Source of the DNA: Mesorhizobium amorphae
GTDB taxonomy: Bacteria > Pseudomonadota > Alphaproteobacteria > Rhizobiales > Rhizobiaceae
Direction of reading: 5' to 3'
DNA: 64,000 nt
Assembly (NCBI RefSeq): GCF_014843845.1
Contig: NZ_JHQS01000017.1
Coordinates: 124,001 to 188,000, forward strand
In this document: positions 38,640-47,282 of the stretch, in pieces
How positions within the stretch are numbered: position 1 is the first letter of the stretch
Layout: the number at the start of each line of letters is the position of its first letter
Translations under genes and position numbers: made by a program
The notes under the pieces: generated by a model
Database searches by the model: none
The model's input: only the letters and a program-made list of their open reading frames with translations
Told to the model about the DNA's origin: nothing

Positions 38640-39838
38640 ACGAGCATCCCACCGGCTTCGACCCAGGCACTTTTGGCAGCGACTACCTCGCCGAAGCGGC
38701 AACGCTTCTGGCGCATGACGATCCGTTCCCCGGCGGTGCAGTGGTGCCACCGATCTACCAGACCTCGCTGTTCACCTTCGCCAACTATGCCGAGATGGCC
38801 GACACCTTTGCCGGTCGCCGCCGCCAGCCGATCTATTCGCGCGGCGACAACCCGACGGTGATGGAATTCGAGGCGCGCGTGGCCGCGCTTGAGGGCGCGG
38901 AAGCCGCACGCGGCTTTTCCAGCGGCATGGCGGCGATCAGCGCCACCGTGCTTGCCTTCGTCGGCGCCGGCGAGCGCATCGTCGCCGTGCGCAACTGCTA
39001 TGGCGACGCCTACCGGCTGTTCGAGCGGTTGTTCCCGCGCCTCAACATCAAGGTCGACTATGTCGACGGTTCCGACCCGGATGCGGTCGCGGCGGCACTG
39101 CCCGGCGCCAAGCTGCTCTACCTGGAAAGCCCGACCTCGATGCTGTTCGAGCTGCAGGATATCGCCCATCTGACGCGGCTGGCCAAGGAACAGGGCATCG
39201 TCACCAGCATCGACAATTCCTGGGCGACGCCGGTGTTCCAGAAGCCGATTTCGCACGGCGTCGACCTCGTGCTCCATTCGGCCTCGAAATATCTCGGCGG
39301 CCACAGCGATACCGTCGCCGGCGTCGTGGCGGGCTCGGCCGCCCATATCGGCCGCATCAACGAGCAGACCTATTCCTCGCTCGGCGGCAAGCTGTCGCCG
39401 TTCGAGGCGTGGCTCTTGCTGCGCGGCCTGCGCACGCTGCCGCTGCGGCTGCCGCATCACATGAAGAGCGGGCTCATCCTCGCGGAACGGCTGAAGGCGC
39501 ACGGCCAGGTCGAGCGCGTCAACCACCCGGCCTATTCCAACCATCCGGGCAAGGCGACGCTTGCCGGCTACGCCGGACTGTTCTCCTTCGAGGTGACGGA
39601 GGATGTCGACATTCCGGCCTTCGTCGACGCGCTGAAATTCTTCCGCATCGGCGTCAGCTGGGGCGGTCACGAGAGCCTGGTCGTCCCGGCAAAGGCCTCG
39701 CTCGAGCAGACGCCGGGCCTGAATTCGATGGCGCGCTTCGGCGTCAGCCCCCGAACCATCCGCTTCAACGTCGGATTGGAAAGTGTCGAGGATCTCTGGG
39801 CCGACATAGCCCAGGCCTTCGACAAAGCAAAAAAATAA
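38636..39838 (+). CDS. PLP-dependent Cys/Met metabolism enzyme (cystathionine lyase-like)
   Basis: The 400-residue protein is a trans-sulfuration family PLP enzyme. It shows PIYQTSLFTF and YSRGDNPTVMEFEARVAALEGAEAARGFSSGMAAI, and the active-site lysine in VLHSASKYLGGHSDTVAGVV. Members cleave C-S bonds in cystathionine, methionine or other S-conjugates. The extra tyrosine region IYSRGDNPT is typical of beta-lyase-type members. Coupling by ATGA to a FadR regulator, and the sugar-type ABC genes behind it, suggest a catabolic rather than biosynthetic role, perhaps cleaving an imported sulfur compound. Confidence 0.88.
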   Translation: MNEHPTGFDPGTFGSDYLAEAATLLAHDDPFPGGAVVPPIYQTSLFTFANYAEMADTFAGRRRQPIYSRGDNPTVMEFEARVAALEGAEAARGFSSGMAAISATVLAFVGAGERIVAVRNCYGDAYRLFERLFPRLNIKVDYVDGSDPDAVAAALPGAKLLYLESPTSMLFELQDIAHLTRLAKEQGIVTSIDNSWATPVFQKPISHGVDLVLHSASKYLGGHSDTVAGVVAGSAAHIGRINEQTYSSLGGKLSPFEAWLLLRGLRTLPLRLPHHMKSGLILAERLKAHGQVERVNHPAYSNHPGKATLAGYAGLFSFEVTEDVDIPAFVDALKFFRIGVSWGGHESLVVPAKASLEQTPGLNSMARFGVSPRTIRFNVGLESVEDLWADIAQAFDKAKK

Positions 39839-39867
39839 CGAGGCAGTTCAAAATGGGAGTACCGAAC

Positions 39868-41145
39868 ATGAAAAGACTGACATTCATGCTTGCCGCCGTC
39901 GCTGGACTGGCGATCTCCGCCGGCAGCGCGATGGCCGAGTCCACCCTCAAGATGGTCGAGGTCATCACCAGCCCGCCGCGCACCGAATTTTTGAAGAAGC
40001 AGATCGCCGATTTCGAGGCGGCCAATCCGGGCGTCAAGGTCGAGCTCGTCTCGCTGCCCTGGGGCCAGGCGTTCGAGAAATTCCTCACCATGGTGCAGGC
40101 CGGCGACACGCCCGACATCGTCGAGATGCCGGAACGCTGGATGGGCCTCTACGCCACCAACGGCCAGCTCGAGGACCTTGGCCCCTATATGGCCAAGTGG
40201 GACGACGCCAAGACGCTCGGCGACCGCGCCAAGCAGTTCGGCTCGACGGTCAACAACACCCAGTTCATGATCCCTTACGGCTACTATGTGAACGCGCTGT
40301 TCTGGAACAAGAAGCTGTTCAAGGAGGCCGGTCTCGAAGGCCCGCCGGCGACGCTCGATGAATTCGTCGAGGATTCCAAGAAGATCTCGGCCATTCCCGG
40401 CAAATATGGCTACTGCCTGCGTGGCGGCCCCGGCGCCTTCAACGGCATGCACATGTTCATGAACATCGCCGCCGGCAAGGGCGGCTACTTCAACGAAGAC
40501 GGCACCTCGACCATCAACGATGAAGGCTCGGTCAAGGGCCTCCAGATGCTGGCCGACATGTACAAGAACGGCCTGGCGCCGAAGGATGCGGTGAGCTGGG
40601 GCTTCAATGAAACCGTCACCGGCTTCTACTCCGGCACCTGCGCCATGCTCAACCAGGATCCGGACGCGCTGCTCGGCATCGCCGACAAGATGAGCGCCGA
40701 CGACTTCGCCGTGGCGCCATTGCCGGTCGGACCGAGCGGCAAGTCCTATCCGACGCTCGGTTATGCCGGCTGGGCGATGTTCGCCAATTCCCAGCACAAG
40801 GACGATGCCTGGAAGCTGATGGCGACGCTGCTGTCGCCCAAGGGCAATCTGGAATGGGCCAAGGAAGTCGGTGTCGTCCCGATCCACAACGGCGCCGACC
40901 AGGACGCCCATTTCAAGACCGAGCAGTTCAAGGGCTGGTTCACGGAGCTGAGCGACAGCTCCAAATATGAAATGGTGACCCCGCCGACGCATCTGGAGAA
41001 CCTCGGCAACTTCGTCGACCAGGTGGCGATCAAGAACTTCCAGGAAGTACTGCTCGGCCAGAAGACGGCCAAGGAGGTCGCCGACCAATGGGCCGCGTTC
41101 CTGACCAAGGAGCAGCAGGACTGGATGGCCAAGAACAAGAAGTGA
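39868..41145 (+). CDS. Sugar-type ABC transporter substrate-binding protein
   Basis: The 425-residue periplasmic protein (SBP family 1) has a signal peptide MKRLTFMLAAVAGLAISAG cleaved near AMA-ES. The mature part has FEAANPGVKVELVSLPWGQAFEKFLTMVQAGDTPDIVEMPERW and YYVNALFWNKKLFKEAGLEGPPATLDEF, typical of sugar-binding proteins. ATG at 39868 has GGGAG eight bases upstream; an ATG at 39853 would add five residues. It lies 29 bases after the PLP lyase gene. A palindromic repeat separates it from the permease genes. Ligand unknown. Confidence 0.93.
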   Translation: MKRLTFMLAAVAGLAISAGSAMAESTLKMVEVITSPPRTEFLKKQIADFEAANPGVKVELVSLPWGQAFEKFLTMVQAGDTPDIVEMPERWMGLYATNGQLEDLGPYMAKWDDAKTLGDRAKQFGSTVNNTQFMIPYGYYVNALFWNKKLFKEAGLEGPPATLDEFVEDSKKISAIPGKYGYCLRGGPGAFNGMHMFMNIAAGKGGYFNEDGTSTINDEGSVKGLQMLADMYKNGLAPKDAVSWGFNETVTGFYSGTCAMLNQDPDALLGIADKMSADDFAVAPLPVGPSGKSYPTLGYAGWAMFANSQHKDDAWKLMATLLSPKGNLEWAKEVGVVPIHNGADQDAHFKTEQFKGWFTELSDSSKYEMVTPPTHLENLGNFVDQVAIKNFQEVLLGQKTAKEVADQWAAFLTKEQQDWMAKNKK

Positions 41146-41153
41146 TCCTTATT

Positions 41154-41278
41154 CCTTCTCCCCGTTCACGGGGAGAAGGTGGCCCGAAGGGCCGGATGAG
41201 GGGCAGCGCCGTACTTTCGTGAGTTCGCGCCGCCCCTCATCTGCCTGCCGGCATCTTCTCCCCGTGAACGGGAGAAGG
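41154..41278. repeat. 125-bp palindromic repeat inside the ABC operon
   Basis: Left part CCTTCTCCCCGTTCACGGGG (from 41154) and right part ending CTTCTCCCCGTGAACGGGAG (to about 41273) are inverted copies. Between them GATGAGGGGC and GCCCCTCATC pair. The left part also folds on itself (CTTCTCCCCG/CGGGGAGAAG). It is a dispersed rhizobial repeat type and sits just after the binding-protein gene, where hairpins often tune downstream permease expression. Confidence 0.75.
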
Positions 41279-41320
41279 AAGCTGTTGCCACGTCGACACC
41301 ACCTCCACCGCGAGCACCGT

Positions 41321-42244
41321 ATGACCTACGCAGTGTCCGAAATCCGATCCGCCGGCCGGCCGCGCAAGAAGCGGCTGAGCAAAGCCGCCATAGAGCCTTG
41401 GCTCTATCTTTCGCCGGCTATCGTTCTGCTGGTCGTCGTGCTGCTGGTGCCGCTGATCATCGGCATCAGCTACTCGTTCCGCAAATTCTCCGCCTTCAGG
41501 TCGGAATATGTCGGCCTCGGCCAGTACGAAACGATGCTGTCCGACCAGGTGCTGGGGCAGGCGCTGGTCAACACGCTGTGGTGGACGGTCGCCAGTCTGT
41601 TCTTCCAGTTCTTCCTCGGCCTCGGCCTGGCGCTGCTGCTCGACAAGCCGTTCATCGGCCGCAAATTGGTGCAGGCGGTGGTGTTCCTGCCGTGGGCGGT
41701 GCCGTCCTTCCTGTCGGGCCTGACCTGGGCCTGGCTGTTCAACCCGATCATCGGGCCCTTGCCGCACTGGCTCTTTGCGCTGGGGCTGAAGGCAGAGCCG
41801 ACCAACATCCTGTCCGATCCGGCTACCTCCATGTGGGGGCCGATCATCGCCAACATCTGGTTCGGCATCCCGTTCTTCGCCATCACGCTGCTGGCGGCGC
41901 TGAAGTCGATCCCGTCGGAACTGCATGAGGCGGCGGCGATCGATGGCGCCTCGCCCTGGCAACGCTTCACCAAGGTGACACTGCCTTTCCTGGCGCCCAC
42001 CATTGTCATCACCGTCATGCTGCGCACGATCTGGATCGCCACCTTCGCCGACTTGATCTTCGTCATGACCGAAGGCGGACCGGCGGGTTCGACCAGCACG
42101 GTGCCGGTCTACATCTATGTCAGCGCCTTCAAGTCGCTGGACAAGGGCTACGCCTCGGCGGTGGCGGTTCTGCTTCTGGTGCTGCTGATCGCCTATGCGG
42201 TGGCGCTGATCGCCATCCGTCGCATGCTGGTGAGGCACGTCTGA
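41321..42244 (+). CDS. Sugar ABC transporter permease (MalF/UgpA type)
   Basis: The 307-residue inner-membrane permease has six membrane segments, for example LYLSPAIVLLVVVLLVPLIIGISYSF and VAVLLLVLLIAYAVALIAI. The EAA loop is SIPSELHEAAAIDGASPWQRFTKVTLPFLAP. ATG at 41321 gives a short basic N terminus before the first helix. Its stop overlaps the start of the second permease (TGATG). It forms a heterodimer with that protein. Confidence 0.93.
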   Translation: MTYAVSEIRSAGRPRKKRLSKAAIEPWLYLSPAIVLLVVVLLVPLIIGISYSFRKFSAFRSEYVGLGQYETMLSDQVLGQALVNTLWWTVASLFFQFFLGLGLALLLDKPFIGRKLVQAVVFLPWAVPSFLSGLTWAWLFNPIIGPLPHWLFALGLKAEPTNILSDPATSMWGPIIANIWFGIPFFAITLLAALKSIPSELHEAAAIDGASPWQRFTKVTLPFLAPTIVITVMLRTIWIATFADLIFVMTEGGPAGSTSTVPVYIYVSAFKSLDKGYASAVAVLLLVLLIAYAVALIAIRRMLVRHV

Positions 42245-43092
42245 TGATCGCCGGACGCTCCACCTCATCGCGCATCGTCGGCGGCATCGGCCTCTACGGC
42301 ACCATCGCGGCTTACATGATCTTCGCGCTGTTCCCGATCTTCTGGACGCTGAAGATCTCGGTAACGCCGGAACGCCTGCTCTATTCCGAAGGCATCACCC
42401 TGTGGCCGTCGCAGACGACGTTCCGGAATTTCGTCACCGTTCTCGAAGCCTCCGATTTCCCACGCTATTTCATGAACAGCGTCATCGTCTCGGTGTCGAC
42501 GGCAGCCTTCGTCACCGTCATCGCCACGCTTGCTGGCTATGCCATGTCGCGCTTCACCTTCCGCGGCAAGGCGACGCTGGCGATCCTGCTCCTGCTCACC
42601 CAGACCTTCCCGCTGGTCATGGTCATTCCGCCGATCTATCGCGTCATGGGAGAGCTCGGCCTCACCAACAGCCTGGTCGGGCTGATCATCATCTACACCG
42701 CCTTCAACACCGCCTTCGCCACCTTCCTGATGCAGTCCTTCTTCGACGGCATCCCCAAGGACCTCGAGGAAGCGGCGATGATCGACGGCTGCACGCGCGC
42801 TCAGGCCATGCGCAAGGTGATCGTGCCGCTGACGCTGCCCGGCATGGGCGCGACGCTCGGCTTCGTCTTCACCGCCGCCTGGAGCGAGCTTCTGTTCGCC
42901 CTGATGCTGATTTCCAGCGACGACCAGAAGACCTTCGCCGTCGGCCTGCTCACCTACATTGGCAAATTCGCCGTCGACTGGGGGCAGATGATGGCGGCGT
43001 CCATCCTGGCGCTGATCCCGGTCTGTATCTTCTTCGCCTTCCTGCAACGCTATCTCGTCACCGGCCTCACCGCCGGCGCGGTCAAAGGATAA
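42244..43092 (+). CDS. Sugar ABC transporter permease (MalG/UgpE type)
   Basis: The 282-residue second permease has the MalG pattern: AAYMIFALFPIFWTLKISVTP near the N terminus, FMNSVIVSVSTAAFVTVIATLAGYAMSRF, and the EAA loop GIPKDLEEAAMIDGCTRAQAMRKVIVPLTLPG. It overlaps the upstream permease stop and is followed after three bases by the ATPase gene, so the three are one translational unit. Confidence 0.93.
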   Translation: MIAGRSTSSRIVGGIGLYGTIAAYMIFALFPIFWTLKISVTPERLLYSEGITLWPSQTTFRNFVTVLEASDFPRYFMNSVIVSVSTAAFVTVIATLAGYAMSRFTFRGKATLAILLLLTQTFPLVMVIPPIYRVMGELGLTNSLVGLIIIYTAFNTAFATFLMQSFFDGIPKDLEEAAMIDGCTRAQAMRKVIVPLTLPGMGATLGFVFTAAWSELLFALMLISSDDQKTFAVGLLTYIGKFAVDWGQMMAASILALIPVCIFFAFLQRYLVTGLTAGAVKG

Positions 43093-43095
43093 TCG

Positions 43096-44163
43096 ATGGC
43101 TTCCGTCACGCTGCAACATGTCGAGAAGGACTACGGCTCGCTGCGCATCCTGCACGGCGTCGATCTCGAAATCGCCGACGGCGAGTTCGTCGTGCTGGTC
43201 GGCCCGTCCGGCTGCGGCAAGTCGACCTTGCTGCGCATGATCGCCGGGCTGGAGGAGGTTTCGGGCGGCGAGATCCGCATCGGCGAGCGGCTGGTCAACG
43301 ACGTCGCACCAAAGGACCGCGACATCGCCATGGTGTTCCAATCCTACGCGCTCTACCCGCATATGGACGTGTCGTCGAACATGGGCTTCAGCCTGCTCTT
43401 GAAGAAGGCCGAAAAGACGACGATCGACACCAGGGTGGGTGCGGCCGCCAAGCGGCTTGGCCTCGACAGTTTCCTCGGCCGCCTGCCGCGCCAGCTGTCC
43501 GGTGGCCAGCGCCAGCGCGTCGCCATGGGCCGCGCCATTGTGCGCGACCCCAAGGTGTTTCTCTTCGACGAGCCGCTCAGCAATCTCGACGCCAAACTGC
43601 GCGTCCATATGCGCGCCGAGATCAAGGCGCTGCACCAGCAGCTCAAGACCACATCGGTCTATGTCACCCACGACCAGATCGAGGCGATGACCATGGCCGA
43701 CCGCATCGTCGTCATGCATGACGGTTTTGTTCAGCAGGTCGGTCATCCCTTGGAACTCTACGACCGGCCGATCAACACATTCGTCGCCGGCTTCATTGGC
43801 TCGCCCGGCATGAATTTTTTGCCGGCAAAGGTCAGCAAGGGTGGCAAGGTCGACGCCGTACTGGCTGACGGCCAGAAGTTGAGACTGCCCGATGGCCTGC
43901 CGTTGAAGGATGGCGATGCGCTGACCGTCGGGCTCAGGCCGGAACACATCCAGCTCTCCGAAAATGGGCCGCTCAAGGCCGAGGTCGAAGTGGTCGAGCC
44001 GCTCGGCCTGTCGACACAGTTCTACGTCAAGTTCGCGGGACAGCAGGTCTGCGTGTTCGTCATGGGGCGCAGCAATGTCAGGCCCGGTGACAAGGTGCGG
44101 CTGTCCGCCGAACCGGCTGCGCTGCATCTCTTCGATCCGGCGAGCGGCAATCGCATCGGCTAG
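43096..44163 (+). CDS. Sugar ABC transporter ATP-binding protein (UgpC/MalK type)
   Basis: The 355-residue ATPase has Walker A GPSGCGKST, Q-loop MVFQSYALYPHM, signature RQLSGGQRQRVAMGRA, Walker B VFLFDEPLSNLD and the switch histidine in SVYVTHDQIEAM. The C-terminal regulatory TOBE domain includes FIGSPGMNFLPA and TVGLRPEHIQL, as in MalK/UgpC proteins. It completes the importer of the 39868-44163 operon. The convergent HAD gene ends only one base away. Confidence 0.94.
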   Translation: MASVTLQHVEKDYGSLRILHGVDLEIADGEFVVLVGPSGCGKSTLLRMIAGLEEVSGGEIRIGERLVNDVAPKDRDIAMVFQSYALYPHMDVSSNMGFSLLLKKAEKTTIDTRVGAAAKRLGLDSFLGRLPRQLSGGQRQRVAMGRAIVRDPKVFLFDEPLSNLDAKLRVHMRAEIKALHQQLKTTSVYVTHDQIEAMTMADRIVVMHDGFVQQVGHPLELYDRPINTFVAGFIGSPGMNFLPAKVSKGGKVDAVLADGQKLRLPDGLPLKDGDALTVGLRPEHIQLSENGPLKAEVEVVEPLGLSTQFYVKFAGQQVCVFVMGRSNVRPGDKVRLSAEPAALHLFDPASGNRIG

Positions 44164-44164
44164 T

Positions 44165-45016
44165 TCAGCGCCAGCGGAACGCGTCCAGCGTGTAGTCCGG
44201 ATACGCGCCCTCCCGGTCGAAAACCCCGGCCAGGTAGGCGACATCAGCCAGTATGCCCGACAGCACCAGCGCGGTGGCGACGCTCACGCCGGCGCCGCCG
44301 GCGATGTCGTGCTCGACGCTGTCGCCGACGCAGACCACGCTGGCTCGGTCCGGATTGCCGGCGAGCGCCAGCGCCGCATCGTAGATCGCGGGGTAGGGCT
44401 TGCCGATTCGGGTGACGCTGCCGCCGAGGCCCTCGTAAAGATCGGCAAGCTCACCGGCGCCGAAGCGCGGTCCGACCGCCGTCAGCATGATCCTGTCGGG
44501 ATTGGTGCAGAAGCACGGCACCTGTCGCGCCGCCGCCGGGCCGAGCAGCTTTCGATAGTGGTCGAGATCGTAACGATCGCCTTCGCTGGCCGAGATCAGC
44601 ACCAGCTCGGCATCGTCGCCGCTGTCGGTCAGGGTCAGGGGCAGGCCGTCGATTGCCGAGCGGTCGCTATCGCGGCTGATCAGCAGGCATTTCGTGCCGG
44701 GCCGCAACTCTCCCGATGCTGCCATGCCGTGGAAGGCGCGCCACGCTACCTCGCCGGAAGAAACAAAATGATCCCAGCTTCCTGCTTCGAAGCCGAGCTT
44801 CAGCAGGCGCCGCTCGTTGGGTTCCGCCCGCTTGCCGGAATTCGAGATCAGGACCACGGATTTGCCGGTGCGCTTCAGGCCCGACAGCGCTTCCACAGCG
44901 CCCGAATAGGGCTGCTGGCCATCATGCAGCACGCCGAACTGGTCGAGCAGGAACACTTGGTAACGCTCGGCCAGCGCTCCGACCCCGTCGAGGTGTTTTG
45001 CCTGTTTCGCGCTCAC
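44165..45016 (-). CDS. TIGR01459 family HAD-type hydrolase
   Basis: The 283-residue protein is a HAD-superfamily phosphatase. Motif I is FLLDQFGVLHDG, where the second acid position is replaced (DQFGV rather than DxDGT), as is usual in the TIGR01459/NagD-like branch. Motif II is VLISNSGKR and the C-terminal motif is VVCVGDSVEHDIAGG. GTG at 45016 overlaps the stop of the FGGY kinase gene (GTGA), so both are co-translated. It probably dephosphorylates a sugar phosphate in the same pathway; the substrate is unknown. Confidence 0.85.
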   Translation of the reverse strand: MSAKQAKHLDGVGALAERYQVFLLDQFGVLHDGQQPYSGAVEALSGLKRTGKSVVLISNSGKRAEPNERRLLKLGFEAGSWDHFVSSGEVAWRAFHGMAASGELRPGTKCLLISRDSDRSAIDGLPLTLTDSGDDAELVLISASEGDRYDLDHYRKLLGPAAARQVPCFCTNPDRIMLTAVGPRFGAGELADLYEGLGGSVTRIGKPYPAIYDAALALAGNPDRASVVCVGDSVEHDIAGGAGVSVATALVLSGILADVAYLAGVFDREGAYPDYTLDAFRWR

Positions 45017-46287
45017 AGCAGCCCCGCTTCGCTTGCGCCCATCAGCGCCAGCCGCGCCGTGCCGGCGGCGGCCTCGTCGGAAAGCGCCGGCAGGAAATCG
45101 ACCCCGAGTTTGCGCTGGCGGATTGCCGTCCAGGCGGCATTGGCGGCACCACCGCCGACACTCCGGATCGAGGTCAACCTGGGCGCGCCGAGCTCGGCAA
45201 GCCTTTGATAGCCGAGCGCCTCGATTGCCGCGATACCTTCCAGCATCGCCTTCAGATAGTCGGCTTCGGACTGAGGCCGCGGTTCGAGGCGCGGCGGCAA
45301 CGCCGGATCGGCGATCGGAAAACGTTCGCCGGCCGTGCCGAGCGGATAATAGTCGAGGCCGGTCCCCGTCGCCGGATCGATCGCTGCACTCAGTTCAATG
45401 ATGCGCGCGAGCGAAAAATGCTTAGCCAGAACCTTGCCGCCGGAATTCGAGGCGCCGCCGGCCAGCCAGGCGTCACCCAGCCGGTGGCTGTAAATGCCGT
45501 AGCGCGGCGCCGAGATCGGCCGGTCGGACAGGATCTTGATGGTCAGCGACGATCCGAGCGCGGTGACGCCGTCGCCGGCTTCTGTGGCGCCCGTCGCCAG
45601 AAACGAGGCGCAGCCATCCGTCGTCCCGGCGACCACGGCCACGTCAGGCGACAGACCGAACAGGCCGGCGGCGCTTGGCGTGAGCCTGCCAGTCACGCTG
45701 CCTGGCGCAACGACATCAGGCAGCAGATCCATGCGCATGCCGGTGGCAGCGATCCAGTCCGGCCAGCGGCGGGCTTCGGGGTCGTAGCCGGTCTTCAGGC
45801 TGTTGTTCTCGTCGCTGACGACGAAGCGGCCGGAAAACTGTCCGGCCATCCAGTCGGCCTGGTGCAGCATTCGAACGACGCCGGGCAGGCGCTGAAACCA
45901 CAGCGCCTTGGCGAGGCCCGATGTGGCCCCGTGCGCGGCGCTCGTCTCCGGGGCCTCGCGAGCGACCGCGGCGAGGATGGCGTCGTCCGAAACCTTGTCG
46001 TTGTACATCAGCGGTTCGGCCAATGGCCGCCCGGCACTGTCGACCGGCAGCAGCGTGCCCGACGTGCCGTCGACGGCGATCGAGCGCACCGCCGCGCGAT
46101 CGATCCCCGCCAGCAGTTCCGCCAGCGCTGACGCGACCGCTTCCCACCACACGGCAGGGTCGCGGCCGTTCGCGCCAAATCGTCCGAGGGCAACGGTGGA
46201 CTGCGCGGCAATGGAAAAATCCGGACGCATGGCGACGGCACGCGCACCGGAGGTGCCGATGTCGATGCCTATGGCAAGTGGCGCCAT
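45013..46287 (-). CDS. FGGY-family carbohydrate kinase (xylulokinase-like)
   Basis: The 424-residue kinase has the FGGY/ASKHA fold: phosphate-1 motif IGIDIGTSGARAVAM, the IAVDGTSGTLLPVD segment, and the C-terminal adenosine-binding SVGGGAANAAWTAIRQRKLG. The TALGSSLTIKIL motif is the second phosphate loop. It is somewhat shorter than classical xylulokinase (about 480-500 residues). It is co-translated with a HAD phosphatase and divergent from a DeoR regulator and a second FGGY kinase, which implies a pathway for an unusual sugar or polyol. Confidence 0.88.
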   Translation of the reverse strand: MAPLAIGIDIGTSGARAVAMRPDFSIAAQSTVALGRFGANGRDPAVWWEAVASALAELLAGIDRAAVRSIAVDGTSGTLLPVDSAGRPLAEPLMYNDKVSDDAILAAVAREAPETSAAHGATSGLAKALWFQRLPGVVRMLHQADWMAGQFSGRFVVSDENNSLKTGYDPEARRWPDWIAATGMRMDLLPDVVAPGSVTGRLTPSAAGLFGLSPDVAVVAGTTDGCASFLATGATEAGDGVTALGSSLTIKILSDRPISAPRYGIYSHRLGDAWLAGGASNSGGKVLAKHFSLARIIELSAAIDPATGTGLDYYPLGTAGERFPIADPALPPRLEPRPQSEADYLKAMLEGIAAIEALGYQRLAELGAPRLTSIRSVGGGAANAAWTAIRQRKLGVDFLPALSDEAAAGTARLALMGASEAGLL

Positions 46288-46394
46288 GTCATCCGTCCTC
46301 TGTTGGCTGCCGACTGCGTTGAGCTTTCTCCAGCGCCTCGGCCGGTTTCGCCCAAATCCCGTCGCCGGGACCGGAGTTGATATCGCAGATGCGA

Positions 46395-46419
46395 GTGATC
46401 TACGTCAACTGTGATCTAC
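46395..46419. promoter_or_regulatory. Direct repeats GTGATCTAC in a divergent promoter
   Basis: GTGATCTAC occurs at 46395-46403 and again at 46411-46419, sixteen bases apart, midway between the two divergent kinase/regulator operons. DeoR-type repressors often bind direct repeats of this size, so this is a candidate operator for the DeoR protein at 46506. Confidence 0.45.
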
Positions 46420-46505
46420 AATCGTCAAATCGGCTTTGAAATCCGACCTGTTTTGAGTAAGTTAGACCAAATGTTGTGCCTGAATGGCATCCCAGGAGCA
46501 AAAAA

Positions 46506-47282
46506 TTGAGCGACTCCGGCCGCCAGCGACAGATTGTCGAACTGCTGAGGGATCGCCCGTTCGCCTCGGTGCGCGAGTTGCAGGAGCGGCTTGGCGTTTC
46601 GGCCGCGACGGTCAGGCGCGACATAGACAAGATCGCTGAAGCCGGCGAGGCGCGGAAGGTCTATGGCGGCATCTCGGCGCTCGATGGGGCTGCGCAGGCC
46701 AGCGTCGCCTACGCCAGGCCTTACGATGAGAACCGGGATCTCGCGGTCGAGGCCAAGCGGCGGATCGCAGCCCTTGCTGCGACCATGGTGAGCGATGGCG
46801 ACGCGGTCATCGTCCATGGCGGCTCGACCTGCTTCCATCTCGGCGTCAGGCTCGCCGACCGCAACATCCGCCTCTACACCAACTCGATGCCTTTGGCGGC
46901 CTATCTCAGCGACCATGGTCATTGCAGCCTGACGATTGCCGGCGGCGACCTGCACCGCGAGCCCGGCATCATCCATTCGCTCACCCAGGCCGTGCCCTTC
47001 TATGCCTCCAAATTCTTCATCGGCGCGCAAGGCCTCTGCCAGGAAGGCGTGCTGGAATCGCATCCGCTGCTGGTGCGCTCCATCGTCGACCTCAGCCCCT
47101 GCGCCGACCAGATCGTGGTGCTGGCCGACAGCCGCAAACTGTCGATCCACGCCCGCAACGTGGCGTTGCCGCTGTCGCGCATCGGCACGCTGGTGACCGA
47201 TGACGGCATCTCCGACGCGGATGCACGTATGCTGGAGGACGCCGGCGTGATGGTGCGGATCGCCCCGGGAGCCATCCAGTGA
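46506..47282 (+). CDS. DeoR/GlpR family transcriptional regulator
   Basis: The 258-residue repressor begins with a DeoR helix-turn-helix (RQRQIVELLRDRPFASVRELQERLGVSAATVRRDIDKIAEAG) and carries the sugar-phosphate-binding DeoRC domain (VSDGDAVIVHGGSTCFHLGVRL, then IGAQGLCQEGVLES). TTG at 46506 was chosen because AGGAG lies seven bases before it. Its TGA overlaps the GTG of the next kinase gene. It probably controls both divergent operons in response to a phosphorylated sugar. Confidence 0.92.
   Translation: MSDSGRQRQIVELLRDRPFASVRELQERLGVSAATVRRDIDKIAEAGEARKVYGGISALDGAAQASVAYARPYDENRDLAVEAKRRIAALAATMVSDGDAVIVHGGSTCFHLGVRLADRNIRLYTNSMPLAAYLSDHGHCSLTIAGGDLHREPGIIHSLTQAVPFYASKFFIGAQGLCQEGVLESHPLLVRSIVDLSPCADQIVVLADSRKLSIHARNVALPLSRIGTLVTDDGISDADARMLEDAGVMVRIAPGAIQ

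Noticed and set aside
42265..44244. A 659-codon minus-strand frame opposite the ABC permease and ATPase genes
   Set aside because: It spans two real genes in antisense and shows only low-complexity charged sequence.
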